The notes: generated from the sequence alone by a model not told the origin. DNA of 6,249 bases from Candidatus Woesearchaeota archaeon (GCA_016203375.1 JACQMX010000053.1:1-6249); one strand, 5' to 3'. Positions 1-5,913 are shown, numbered from the stretch's first letter. A program made the numbers and translations.

Positions 1-93
1 AGAACGACCAGTGCGGGTTCCGAACGGAAAACAATGTTAATAATTTATTCATCCTAAACAACGCGAGCGGCAATCGGTTAGTGATTCCTCAAT

Positions 94-103
94 CTTTATA
101 AAT
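94..103 (+). promoter_or_regulatory. TATA box for the 191-aa gene
   Basis: The sequence CTTTATAAAT is a good archaeal TATA element. Its centre lies about 25 nt upstream of the ATG at 124, the spacing expected if transcription starts at or next to the start codon. This supports a leaderless mRNA and favours ATG 124 over the upstream in-frame TTG at 103, which lies inside the TATA box itself. The core TTTATAAA is a perfect palindrome, so it could in principle also fire leftwards. Confidence 0.7.
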
Positions 104-123
104 TGTATATCCTTTCTGGGAAT

Positions 124-699
124 ATGACAGTTGTGGCATGGAACGATCACCTGCAGGAAGCTCGCTTATGGGTCGATCAGCGATTCCCCCATTACGCGCA
201 CCAAATTTCTCCAGAGAGCACGCTTGATGATTTTCTTGCTACACTTTGTGTTGTACCTTTTGAACAATTGATAGTACAGGGAAAAGAGGTCGATGCGGTG
301 TATCGTGATAGAGAAAGTGTCATTCAAGTTCATGCAGGACGTCTTGGTACACTGCCATATGATGAGCGTACCGCGATACTCATTCATGAGGCTGTAGAAG
401 GGTATGGTATCGATACTCGCTTGTTTAGTGGCTATGGCTTTGGGCAGGGTGGACCATGGCATAATTATGCAGAGTTTGTTGAAACACATTTCAGAGAAGA
501 GAGAAAACTTCCAGTGTGCAGGTTCGCTTTGGATCAACAGATATGGGAACGGATAGAAAAGATGGATCAATTTTTTAGGCAATTCCCTATCTGGGAACTT
601 TATCTCGGTGATACATTAGATAAACTTCTGAGAGAAGAGACAGATGTGCGACTTGATGATCAATTCAAGGAGCGCGTGTTATGGTTAAGCCCCTATTAA
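124..699 (+). CDS. Uncharacterised protein with HE-x2-E...H motif, possible zinc-hydrolase-like fold
   Basis: This 191-aa protein belongs to no family I recognise. There is no signal peptide or membrane segment, so it is probably cytosolic. The most striking part is ILIHEAVEGYG (residues 85-95), an HE-x2-E signature (H88, E89, E92) on a hydrophobic helix. It is followed by a glycine-rich loop (residues 103-110, GYGFGQGG) and then WHNYAEFVE (H113, E117, E120). HE-x2-E followed by H-x3-E recalls small metallohydrolase-like proteins in which two His and Glu residues hold a metal; this is inference from the pattern only. The C-terminal third (140-190) is charged and helical. ATG 124 was chosen because it sits about 25 nt after a TATA box. 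The gene ends 61 bp before the next one, which has its own TATA box, so the two are probably separate transcription units. Confidence 0.75.
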   Translation: MTVVAWNDHLQEARLWVDQRFPHYAHQISPESTLDDFLATLCVVPFEQLIVQGKEVDAVYRDRESVIQVHAGRLGTLPYDERTAILIHEAVEGYGIDTRLFSGYGFGQGGPWHNYAEFVETHFREERKLPVCRFALDQQIWERIEKMDQFFRQFPIWELYLGDTLDKLLREETDVRLDDQFKERVLWLSPY

Positions 700-730
700 G
701 GCGATAGATCATGTGTCAACTGCCAAAAGC

Positions 731-739
731 CTTTTAAAC
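731..739 (+). promoter_or_regulatory. TATA box for the dph2-like operon
   Basis: CTTTTAAAC is a TATA-like element centred about 25 nt before the ATG at 761, the same spacing as at 94-124. It implies a leaderless transcript beginning at 761. It also argues against the upstream GTG at 713, which would place the promoter inside the coding region. Confidence 0.6.
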
Positions 740-760
740 ACATACTTCTCCTGTTTGTAT

Positions 761-1438
761 ATGTCATTAAAAGTCTTTCACATCATCGCAGAATCAGATC
801 TTGACATTCTTCCTGTTATAGAGAAAGCTCTCCTGCAGCTCTCTGACGATGTCGCTGTAGTTACAACCATTCAGCACAAACCCGGCCTTTTGCCAGTCAA
901 GAAATTTCTTGAATCCAAAGGCAAGAAAGTAACCGTTTATGGCCACATCCTTGGCTGCTCTGTGCCGAAGATGACCCAAAAAACTATTCTCTATATAGGC
1001 ATGGGTGAGTTTCATCCAAAGGGCATTGCCTTGAAGGGGCAGGAAGTTGTGTGCGCAAACCCTCTCACCATGGAGGTCTACAAGCTCACGCCAAAGAATA
1101 TGGAGCAAGTTACAAAACGCAAAAGAGCAGCATATGCTAAATTTCTTCACGCAGAAACGGTGGGGATTGTACTCACCGTAAAGACTGGCCAAAAGACGGT
1201 GCAAACGAGCATCAAGAAAATCTTTGATGTCCAAAAGAAGTATCCAGACAAGAAATTCTACTTTTTCGCCTGCGACAACCTGAACTTTTCCGATCTCGAA
1301 AACTTCCCCTTTGTTGAAGTTTGGGTTAATACAATGTGCCCGCGCATTGGTCAAGATGACACCGTGCGATGGGAAAAGCCATTGCTCAACATTGAAGACA
1401 TTTTAGGTGAACACCATGAATTGCCTTTGGCACTGTAG
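761..1438 (+). CDS. Dph2-family diphthamide synthesis protein lacking the N-terminal domain
   Basis: In archaea Dph2 is a radical-SAM-like iron-sulphur enzyme. It transfers the 3-amino-3-carboxypropyl group of S-adenosylmethionine to a histidine of elongation factor 2, the first step of diphthamide synthesis. This 225-aa protein matches the family's second and third domains: VVTTIQHK (33-40), GHILGCSVPK (61-70), LYIGMGEFHPKGIAL (77-91), VKTGQK (140-145) and VNTMCPRIGQDD (189-200). Cys66 and Cys193 correspond to two of the three cluster-binding cysteines, and their 127-residue spacing agrees with the 124 known for the Pyrococcus enzyme (Cys163, Cys287). Family members are usually about 320-350 aa. 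The first domain, with its YGACD-type cysteine, is absent: no upstream frame encodes it and the preceding gene is unrelated. The protein may act with a partner, be a degenerate paralogue, or belong to a short lineage-specific form. The start follows a TATA box at leaderless spacing. Confidence 0.85.
   Translation: MSLKVFHIIAESDLDILPVIEKALLQLSDDVAVVTTIQHKPGLLPVKKFLESKGKKVTVYGHILGCSVPKMTQKTILYIGMGEFHPKGIALKGQEVVCANPLTMEVYKLTPKNMEQVTKRKRAAYAKFLHAETVGIVLTVKTGQKTVQTSIKKIFDVQKKYPDKKFYFFACDNLNFSDLENFPFVEVWVNTMCPRIGQDDTVRWEKPLLNIEDILGEHHELPLAL
1405..1410 (+). promoter_or_regulatory. Ribosome binding site deciding the DUF192 start
   Basis: AGGTGA inside the end of the dph2-like gene lies 5 nt before the ATG at 1416 and matches the archaeal GGTGA anti-16S consensus. 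It selects ATG 1416 over the in-frame GTG at 1407, which overlaps this site. Confidence 0.7.
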
Positions 1439-1904
1439 AACCCTATTTTTTCTTTTTCTGTTTCTTGTTGTTGTCAGTTCTTGCACGCCTACGGAAAAAA
1501 ATCAGGTTAGTATTGTTATCGAGGCACCGCGCATTGTACTGCATACAGAAAACGGAACAACAACTGTTTCTGTCGAGATCGCTGATACTCTTGCAGAACA
1601 GCAGCAAGGATTAATGTATCGAACAGCGCTTGAACAAAATAAAGGGATGCTCTTTATCTTCGCTCAAGCAAGAGAGGTCGGGTTTTGGATGAAAAACACC
1701 AAGATTCCACTGGATATGCTTTTTATCGATAGCAATAAGACTATCTTCTTTATCGAGCATAATGCGCAACCATGCATCGCTGATCCTTGTCCAACGTACG
1801 GTCCAAATGCGCCGGTGCAGTACGTGCTCGAGATGAACGGCGGCTTTGCGAAGGAAAAACATATAAAGGTGGGAGATAAGATCTCTTTCCTAGACATTAT
1901 ATGA
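1416..1904 (+). CDS. DUF192 family lipoprotein
   Basis: This 162-aa protein begins with a lipoprotein signal: Arg8, a hydrophobic run LFFLFLFLVVV (10-20) and a lipobox ending at Cys23 (VSSC). It should be exported and lipid-anchored to the outer face of the membrane. The rest is a full-length DUF192 domain (PF02643): QGLMYR (64-69), GMLFIF (77-82), WMKNTKIPLDMLFID (91-105), CIADPCPTY (120-128) with two cysteines that could form a disulphide, YVLEMNGGF (136-144) and IKVGDKISF (150-158). DUF192 is a small beta-rich fold of unknown biochemical role, frequent in bacteria and archaea. The start is set by AGGTGA 5 nt upstream. The first 23 bp overlap the dph2-like gene, which suggests translational coupling, although no functional link between the two is obvious. 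Confidence 0.93.
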   Translation: MNCLWHCRTLFFLFLFLVVVSSCTPTEKNQVSIVIEAPRIVLHTENGTTTVSVEIADTLAEQQQGLMYRTALEQNKGMLFIFAQAREVGFWMKNTKIPLDMLFIDSNKTIFFIEHNAQPCIADPCPTYGPNAPVQYVLEMNGGFAKEKHIKVGDKISFLDII

Positions 1905-1913
1905 TTGCTGACA

Positions 1914-3062
1914 ATGTCAAACGAAAAAAAGAGGGTTGTTATCCTTGGTTCTGGATTTGGTGGCTTGGAGACTGCACTTCATTTGCGCAAGTATTGTGGC
2001 AAAAATGCTACTATTGTCGTAGTCGATCAGCATGAATTCTTTACCTTTATTCCATCTATTTACAAGGTAGCCGCTGCTACGGAAGATGAAAAGAATATTG
2101 TTTTCCCCCTTGAGTCAATTTTCAGGAAACGAGGAATCACCTTCATTAAAGATATTGTAGAAGCTATCGATTGCAAGAAGAAAACCATAAAACTTGCCTA
2201 CCATCAGCTTCTTCCCTATGATTATCTTGTTGTGGCTCTTGGCAGCGCTACCAATTATTTTGGCATTCCTGGCGCTAAAGAAGCATCGCTTGAGCTGAAG
2301 TCTATTGAGGATGCAATAAAGATACGGGAAACCATTAATGATATTGTCGTCGACCTAACCAAACCACGGCCAAAACCAAAAATAGTAAACATCATTGTCA
2401 TGGGCGGCGGCTTGTCGGGCATTGAGACAGTTTGCGAGCTGCAAATGTATGTGCAAAAACTTTGTAATGAATATGGTCTTGATAAAAATCTTGTTATCCT
2501 TTCCATTGTCGAGCGCGCACCACACGTGTTAAATAATTTCGGTGAAAAGGTATACATGCCAGCGGAGAAACGCCTGCAGCAGCTTGGCATTCAAATAGTC
2601 GCTGGAACAGCAGTTACTAAAGTGGAAAAAAATTTGCTAGTAACTACATCAAAAACAATTCCTTTTGACATTCTCGTTTGGGTAGGAGGTATTCAGCCGC
2701 ATGAGGTAACGGAAAGCACTGAAGGCTTAACCTGCGGCTTGAAAGGCATCAATGTCAATCCGCAACTACAATTCTTCCAAGACCCAAATGTCTTTGGCGT
2801 AGGCGACAACATCGTCTGCGATGGCATTGTGCGAACCGCGCAGAACGCGATCCTTGAAGGAAAGCATGTAGCAAAGAATATCTGCAGAATGCTTGCAGGA
2901 AAGCCACTGCTTGAGTACAAGAAAAAGCCAATGCCTCTCCTCATCGCATTAGGGAGAGGCCATGGCCTGTTCGCGCATAAGGGTGTTGTCCTGAAAGGAC
3001 GGCTTATGTACATGCTGAAGCACTTGGTAGAATGGCATTATGTGTGGAGTAGGAATAAATAA
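1914..3062 (+). CDS. NDH-2-like FAD-dependent NAD(P)H oxidoreductase
   Basis: This 382-aa two-dinucleotide-binding-domain flavoprotein probably oxidises NADH and passes electrons to a quinone or another acceptor at the inner face of the membrane. The FAD motif is VVILGSGFGG (8-17, GxGxxG), with acidic Asp38 closing the second strand. EFFTFIPSIYKVAA (41-54) is the region after it typical of type II NADH dehydrogenases. The NAD(P) site is VMGGGLSGIE (162-171), and VFGVGDN (293-299) carries the second FAD-binding Asp (D298). The tail GRLMYMLKHLVEWHYVW (362-378) could be an amphipathic membrane-binding helix and is shorter than the tail of many NDH-2 enzymes. The length is near the usual ~400 aa. 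A sulphide:quinone oxidoreductase is an alternative, but I do not see its cysteine pattern. ATG 1914 was preferred to TTG 1905. It starts 9 bp after the DUF192 stop, so it is probably the last gene of the operon; no clear ribosome binding site precedes it. Confidence 0.9.
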   Translation: MSNEKKRVVILGSGFGGLETALHLRKYCGKNATIVVVDQHEFFTFIPSIYKVAAATEDEKNIVFPLESIFRKRGITFIKDIVEAIDCKKKTIKLAYHQLLPYDYLVVALGSATNYFGIPGAKEASLELKSIEDAIKIRETINDIVVDLTKPRPKPKIVNIIVMGGGLSGIETVCELQMYVQKLCNEYGLDKNLVILSIVERAPHVLNNFGEKVYMPAEKRLQQLGIQIVAGTAVTKVEKNLLVTTSKTIPFDILVWVGGIQPHEVTESTEGLTCGLKGINVNPQLQFFQDPNVFGVGDNIVCDGIVRTAQNAILEGKHVAKNICRMLAGKPLLEYKKKPMPLLIALGRGHGLFAHKGVVLKGRLMYMLKHLVEWHYVWSRNK

Positions 3063-3072
3063 GTCGCCGGGG

Positions 3073-3160
3073 GTGGGATTTTCCCCACATAAGGGCGTAC
3101 CGCCCTTATCAACCCTGAACTCCAGTTTGGTGGAATCTCTCACGCTGTTCGAGATTCCAC
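3073..3160 (-). repeat. Four-hairpin palindromic array, copy A
   Basis: Four inverted repeats follow each other with no bases between them. Stem GTGGG/CCCAC spans 3073-3088. Stem ATAAGGGCG/CGCCCTTAT (9 bp, 3-nt loop) spans 3089-3109. A weaker imperfect stem closed by CAA/TTG and CTG/CAG spans 3110-3129. Stem GTGGAATCTC/GAGATTCCAC (10 bp perfect, 11-nt loop) spans 3130-3160. Read on the minus strand it has the same order of modules and the shared block GGGTTGATAAGGGC...GCCCTTATG as the array at 6033-6117. It begins 10 bp after the oxidoreductase stop and could also help end or stabilise that mRNA. No protein is encoded. Confidence 0.75.
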
Positions 3161-3220
3161 AAACGACGAACTACCGACCATTAACTATTAACTAATGTGA
3201 GCGATCCCGGCATGGAAAGT

Positions 3221-3228
3221 TTTATAAA
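3221..3228 (+). promoter_or_regulatory. TATA box for a small RNA candidate
   Basis: TTTATAAA in the context AGTTTTATAAAGTC is as good as the TATA box at 94-103. No open reading frame starts at the expected distance. The predicted start near 3250 lies just before two hairpins and a T-tract, suggesting a non-coding transcript. Confidence 0.5.
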
Positions 3229-3249
3229 GTCTAATAAACTTCTATATTT

Positions 3250-3316
3250 TACCTGGAAGTGTTACTCTTAATCAGAGTGTCTTGCCGCTAGGCGGCCTTT
3301 CTTTTTTTCTTTCTTG
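3250..3316 (+). ncRNA. Candidate ~60-nt non-coding RNA
   Basis: This unit is predicted from its layout alone. A TATA box at 3221-3228 predicts a start near 3250. The transcript would contain an ACTCT/AGAGT stem with a 5-nt loop (3264-3278), a GC-rich GCCGC/GCGGC stem with a 3-nt loop (3284-3296), and a T-rich run to about 3316. No start codon gives a meaningful peptide. I do not recognise the RNA family. It lacks clear C/D boxes on this strand and does not fold as a tRNA. An alternative is a fossil promoter plus a terminator of the upstream operon. Confidence 0.4.
3284..3316 (+). terminator. GC hairpin followed by T-tract
   Basis: A perfect 5-bp stem, GCCGC/GCGGC, with loop TAG is followed by 3298-3316, which is almost all T with single C interruptions. 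T-tracts are the main signal for archaeal intrinsic termination. It would end the small RNA candidate and any read-through from the oxidoreductase operon. Confidence 0.6.
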
Positions 3317-3375
3317 TAGAAATCTTAGCGATCCTTAATATACCTCACGCGCACGTTTGTCCAGTGCGAAATTGT

Positions 3376-3419
3376 ATTATGCCTTCTTCTCTCACCTCAT
3401 GAAGAGAAGAAGACGTAAT
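3376..3419. repeat. Long inverted repeat in intergenic DNA
   Basis: CTTCTTCTCT (3383-3392) and AGAGAAGAAG (3403-3412) form a perfect 10-bp stem with a 10-nt loop. The pairing continues outward through ATTATG (3376-3381) and CGTAAT (3414-3419) with one wobble, separated from the inner stem by a C/A mismatch, giving about 17 positions in total. It lies between the convergent transcripts. It may be an RNA hairpin or a protein-binding site; no function can be assigned. Confidence 0.55.
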
Positions 3420-3423
3420 GAAA

Positions 3424-3476
3424 ATATTTCGAATGTCCTGTGAGAATTTTCGAATTTTTATTGAAAAATTTTCGAA
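3424..3476. repeat. Three phased TTCGAA-containing boxes
   Basis: ATATTTCGAA (3424-3433), AATTTTCGAA (3445-3454) and AATTTTCGAA (3467-3476) are spaced 21 and 22 nt apart, close to two turns of DNA helix. Each contains the palindrome TTCGAA. Regular phasing is typical of cooperative protein binding, but the boxes lie downstream of both flanking operons, where an operator would be unexpected. They overlap the T-rich end of the minus-strand operon. Confidence 0.45.
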
Positions 3477-3490
3477 GAGAAAGAAAAAAT
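3441..3490 (-). terminator. T-rich terminator region of the minus-strand operon
   Basis: On the minus strand, directly after the TAA of the 116-aa gene, comes ATTTTTTCTTTCTCTTCG. A second run follows, GAAAATTTTTC, able to pair with the AT-rich AAAAATTCGAAAATTCTC downstream. T-runs of this kind right after a stop codon are consistent with archaeal termination. Confidence 0.45.
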
Positions 3491-3841
3491 TTATTTTGTC
3501 CTCGCAAACCCATCAAAATACACTCGCGCATCGTTAGGATCAAAAACTTCCACTACTTTATATCTTCCTTTTGTCCACACCTCTTCATTTTGTAAGAAAT
3601 GTGTTGCCTCAAGAATGATCACGCTCGCCTTTGGCCGTGACAGTTGCCCGTTCCCTTTTGTTTCCACTAGAGGCACTTCACCTTCGAGCCAATAATTGCG
3701 CTGGCCTTGCTTTAAGAATTCATAAACCATCCCTGCCACAAGATGTTCTGGAATGCACTCTCCTTTTTTGCGCAGTCCGTTCTTGTGTTCAGTAACATTG
3801 CGCAATGCAAGGTCCGGATTGTACTCTGTTTTGATGCCCAT
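3491..3841 (-). CDS. Small conserved-looking protein of unknown function
   Basis: This is a 116-aa soluble protein with no signal peptide, rich in charged and aromatic residues. I can assign no function. The segments look like a compact domain under constraint: MGIKTEYNPDLALRN (1-15), KKGECIPEHL (25-34), the basic-aromatic GQRNYWLEGEVPLVETKG (48-65), QLSRPKASVIILEATHFL (68-85) and KGRYKVVEVFDPNDARVYF (91-109). The ATG at 3841 was chosen because TTTAAAAA (3871-3864 on the minus strand) lies the same ~26 nt upstream as the TATA boxes of the leaderless genes here. The alternative TTG at 3880 overlaps the stop of the transglutaminase gene as TTGA and would give 129 aa with a hydrophobic KLAILF strand. 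Both readings place it directly after the exported protein, with possible co-transcription. Confidence 0.7.
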   Translation of the reverse strand: MGIKTEYNPDLALRNVTEHKNGLRKKGECIPEHLVAGMVYEFLKQGQRNYWLEGEVPLVETKGNGQLSRPKASVIILEATHFLQNEEVWTKGRYKVVEVFDPNDARVYFDGFARTK

Positions 3842-3863
3842 AAAGAGAATAGCTAATTTAGGT

Positions 3864-3871
3864 TTTTTAAA
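3864..3871 (-). promoter_or_regulatory. Possible TATA box for the 116-aa gene
   Basis: Minus-strand TTTAAAAA lies right after the transglutaminase stop codon, centred about 26 nt before ATG 3841. It would allow independent leaderless expression. It is A-rich and weaker than the TTTATAAA elements. Confidence 0.4.
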
Positions 3872-3876
3872 TGTTG

Positions 3877-5892
3877 TCAAGCAAATACACTGGCTATCCT
3901 ATCCCCTACTGCCGAAAACCATACCTTCAGTTGCTGCCAGAAGGTTGGCTTATTCAGAGCAATAGCAAATTGCTGCGTTGTCTCATACGAGCGTCCAAGA
4001 TCATCCTCCCATTTGGCAAGAATCTGAAACTCGTTCTGCTCACCAAGCATATCTTTGCCGGCAGCGGTCACATCATAGACTTGCTCTCCTTCGAGGCTGT
4101 CAAGCGTGAATGGTGTCTTGCTCGTTCCTAATGCAAGCGTCGTTTGTACATTTTTTGGGCTTGTGCGCGAGGTTTTGCGCAAGGTGAAAAGGATATGGAA
4201 CACGTCTTCATAAGAGACATTGTGGGGGTATTGCAGATTCGTTACATTAATTGTTGGCAGATCTTTTACCTGAAGGCTGATAAGGCGGCGCTCATTGACA
4301 TCATGATTTTTAGCGGTGACAACAATATCATTTGGGGAGTCAGGCGTAAGCGCATAATCAAATGCGAGTAATTTTTGTTGCGTAATGCCAATATCTTCTG
4401 TTTGACATGCGCTATTATGGCAGAGGCGAACATCTTCTAGCAGTACATTTCCAGTATTGCTGAAGGTGCATGATACCTTTGGCACCTCATCTGCATAATA
4501 CCCTTCCTTATCTGACGTGCATTGGATATCAAGGCTTCTGGCAAGCGCTTTTGCTTCTCCCGCTCGGCGTTCTTGCATTTCTTCATTAATTCTCGCTTCA
4601 GATACCATGGCACCATCAGCCACAACCATAAATTCAGTTTTCGCAGAAACATTTCCCAAGGTATAAATGAGGAGGGGAAAGGTATACAAGTAATTCTCTT
4701 GCAGGTCGGGAGCAACCCTAACTCTCCAAAAAACCTTTCGTACCTCATTTGGCTTCAAGAGAAGATGTTGTTTGTATGGATCCAGCACCTCCATATTGGA
4801 TGTTCGAGAGAGATGTACATCAATCGGCTGGTAATAATTTACCAAGTTTTCTATCGTCGCTTCTACAAGATTGTATGATCCAAAGCCGACACTATCTTTG
4901 AGCAGCTCTACCGTAATTGCAATGCGTGGAAGCAATTCCTTGCCATACTCCACCACGCGCACGTTTGTCGTAAATGGAAGAACATCGACATCGACGTTCC
5001 TCGCTCGCCAGGAGAATTTTGTGGATATCTTGCCAGCGTCCACGGCATATTTTGCGACAATGTGCGTTGGATCAGCATAGCCATATTCACCATAGGTAAC
5101 GTCATATGGTATCCAGCCATAGCTAGGAAAATACACTTCAGCCCACCCATGCGGGCCCCATTTCTGCTCAAATAAAGGTGAGTTAGTATAGGAAATGCCC
5201 GCAACGAATCTCGCAGGAATGTTTAAGGAGCGAAGCATAGCGATGAACAAGGATGTGAGCTCATCGCACACCCCCTCTTTATTGCGAAGTACCCAGCTCG
5301 CCTTCTGTGACGCTTCCGCGGTTACCGTGGTCAAATTGTATTGGACATTTTTTGTCACCCAGGCAGCGATATTATCCACAACAACGGCAAGATCATCTTC
5401 CCCTTCTGCCAAGGAGGATGCGAGCTTTATGATATCATCATTGATGTCTATAATTTCCGCTTCTCGAGTATAGAAACGGATGTTTTGAGGTATGTTGGTT
5501 ATCGGAAAAGGGGCCTTCTTCGTTATGCGCGGTGGGTCATTCTCAATCCGAATACGTGACTCAATAATAACAAAAATTTTGTCTAGTTTTGGTTCTTTCC
5601 ATGAAAAAGCTAAGCCATCTTCTGTCTCTTTTGGTTCTGGCCGGTAATCCGTATCCAATAATCGTTGCTCTGGCGTTTCTCGAGGATAAAAAGTCATGAT
5701 CCCTTCCAGGGATTCAACATAACTGTCATCCGCGATTGCTTGGATATCAACGCCAACCTGCATTCGGGTATTTAATAGGAGATACGAGCTTCGGTAGATC
5801 CATGAATCGTCTGTCGTATTGTATTCTTGGGCAAAGGCCAGCGGAAGGAGAAGGAAGAGAAGGGTTATTGTTGCGGTTATGCTCTTTTTCAT
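3877..5892 (-). CDS. Exported transglutaminase-like protein with Ig-like domains
   Basis: This is a 671-aa secreted protein. Residues 1-21 form a signal peptide (MKK, hydrophobic core LLFLLLPLAFA) with likely cleavage after AFA. A beta-rich domain (about 25-135) precedes the transglutaminase/protease-like core (about 155-280, PF01841 type): GVCDE with Cys209, GPHGWAEVYFP with His248 and YGWIPYDVTYGE with Asp264, so the catalytic triad is complete. Residues ~310-425, ~450-542 and ~547-645 look like Ig-like beta sandwiches of the kind found in archaeal surface proteins. Cys458, 475, 491 and 496 could form disulphides, and there are several N-x-S/T sequons. No membrane anchor follows; the end (650-671) is an amphipathic helix. 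It may process or cross-link cell-surface proteins or cleave peptide bonds; the substrate is unknown. ATG 5892 has AAGTGA 5 nt upstream and was preferred to GTG 5901, which lies within that site. The gene follows tRNA-Ser by 21 nt on the same strand. Confidence 0.9.
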   Translation of the reverse strand: MKKSITATITLLFLLLPLAFAQEYNTTDDSWIYRSSYLLLNTRMQVGVDIQAIADDSYVESLEGIMTFYPRETPEQRLLDTDYRPEPKETEDGLAFSWKEPKLDKIFVIIESRIRIENDPPRITKKAPFPITNIPQNIRFYTREAEIIDINDDIIKLASSLAEGEDDLAVVVDNIAAWVTKNVQYNLTTVTAEASQKASWVLRNKEGVCDELTSLFIAMLRSLNIPARFVAGISYTNSPLFEQKWGPHGWAEVYFPSYGWIPYDVTYGEYGYADPTHIVAKYAVDAGKISTKFSWRARNVDVDVLPFTTNVRVVEYGKELLPRIAITVELLKDSVGFGSYNLVEATIENLVNYYQPIDVHLSRTSNMEVLDPYKQHLLLKPNEVRKVFWRVRVAPDLQENYLYTFPLLIYTLGNVSAKTEFMVVADGAMVSEARINEEMQERRAGEAKALARSLDIQCTSDKEGYYADEVPKVSCTFSNTGNVLLEDVRLCHNSACQTEDIGITQQKLLAFDYALTPDSPNDIVVTAKNHDVNERRLISLQVKDLPTINVTNLQYPHNVSYEDVFHILFTLRKTSRTSPKNVQTTLALGTSKTPFTLDSLEGEQVYDVTAAGKDMLGEQNEFQILAKWEDDLGRSYETTQQFAIALNKPTFWQQLKVWFSAVGDRIASVFA

Positions 5893-5897
5893 CTTGG

Positions 5898-5903
5898 TCA
5901 CTT
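5898..5903 (-). promoter_or_regulatory. Ribosome binding site of the transglutaminase gene
   Basis: Minus-strand AAGTGA stands 5 nt before ATG 5892, the same spacing as AGGTGA before the DUF192 start. Its presence implies a 5' leader and hence transcription beginning upstream. The AT-rich TTTATATTTA between it and the tRNA is too close to the start codon (centre about 17 nt) to act as a normal TATA box for this gene. Confidence 0.55.
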
Positions 5904-5913
5904 AAATATAAAA

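Noticed and set aside
1..52. Minus-strand reading frame starting ATG at 52 (MNKLLTLFS...) and running off the left edge, possibly driven leftwards by the palindromic TATA box at 94-103.
   Set aside because: Only 17 codons are visible, there is no ribosome binding site, and the residues after the hydrophobic start do not continue as a signal peptide. It cannot be told from chance.
1..57. Plus-strand open frame ending with TAA at 55-57, possibly the tail of a gene to the left.
   Set aside because: Eighteen codons without recognisable residues; other frames are open over similar lengths.
713..760. Extension of the dph2-like protein to GTG 713 as the missing N-terminal domain.
   Set aside because: It adds only 16 residues without any family motif and would bury the TATA box in the coding region.
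3250..3300. tRNA-like anticodon arm (CTCTTAA loop resembling tRNA-Lys CTT) in the small RNA candidate.
   Set aside because: The flanking bases do not form an anticodon stem in that register. The real stem uses ACTCT/AGAGT, and no acceptor, D or T arm is present.
3063..3490. CRISPR array.
   Set aside because: The repeats are few, palindromic and adjacent, without unique spacers of constant length, and no cas gene is present.
5902..5913. TTTATATTTAAG between tRNA-Ser and the transglutaminase start as a promoter.
   Set aside because: Its centre is only about 17 nt before ATG 5892, so a normal start would fall inside the coding sequence. It may instead be AT-rich spacer or part of a tRNA 3' trailer.
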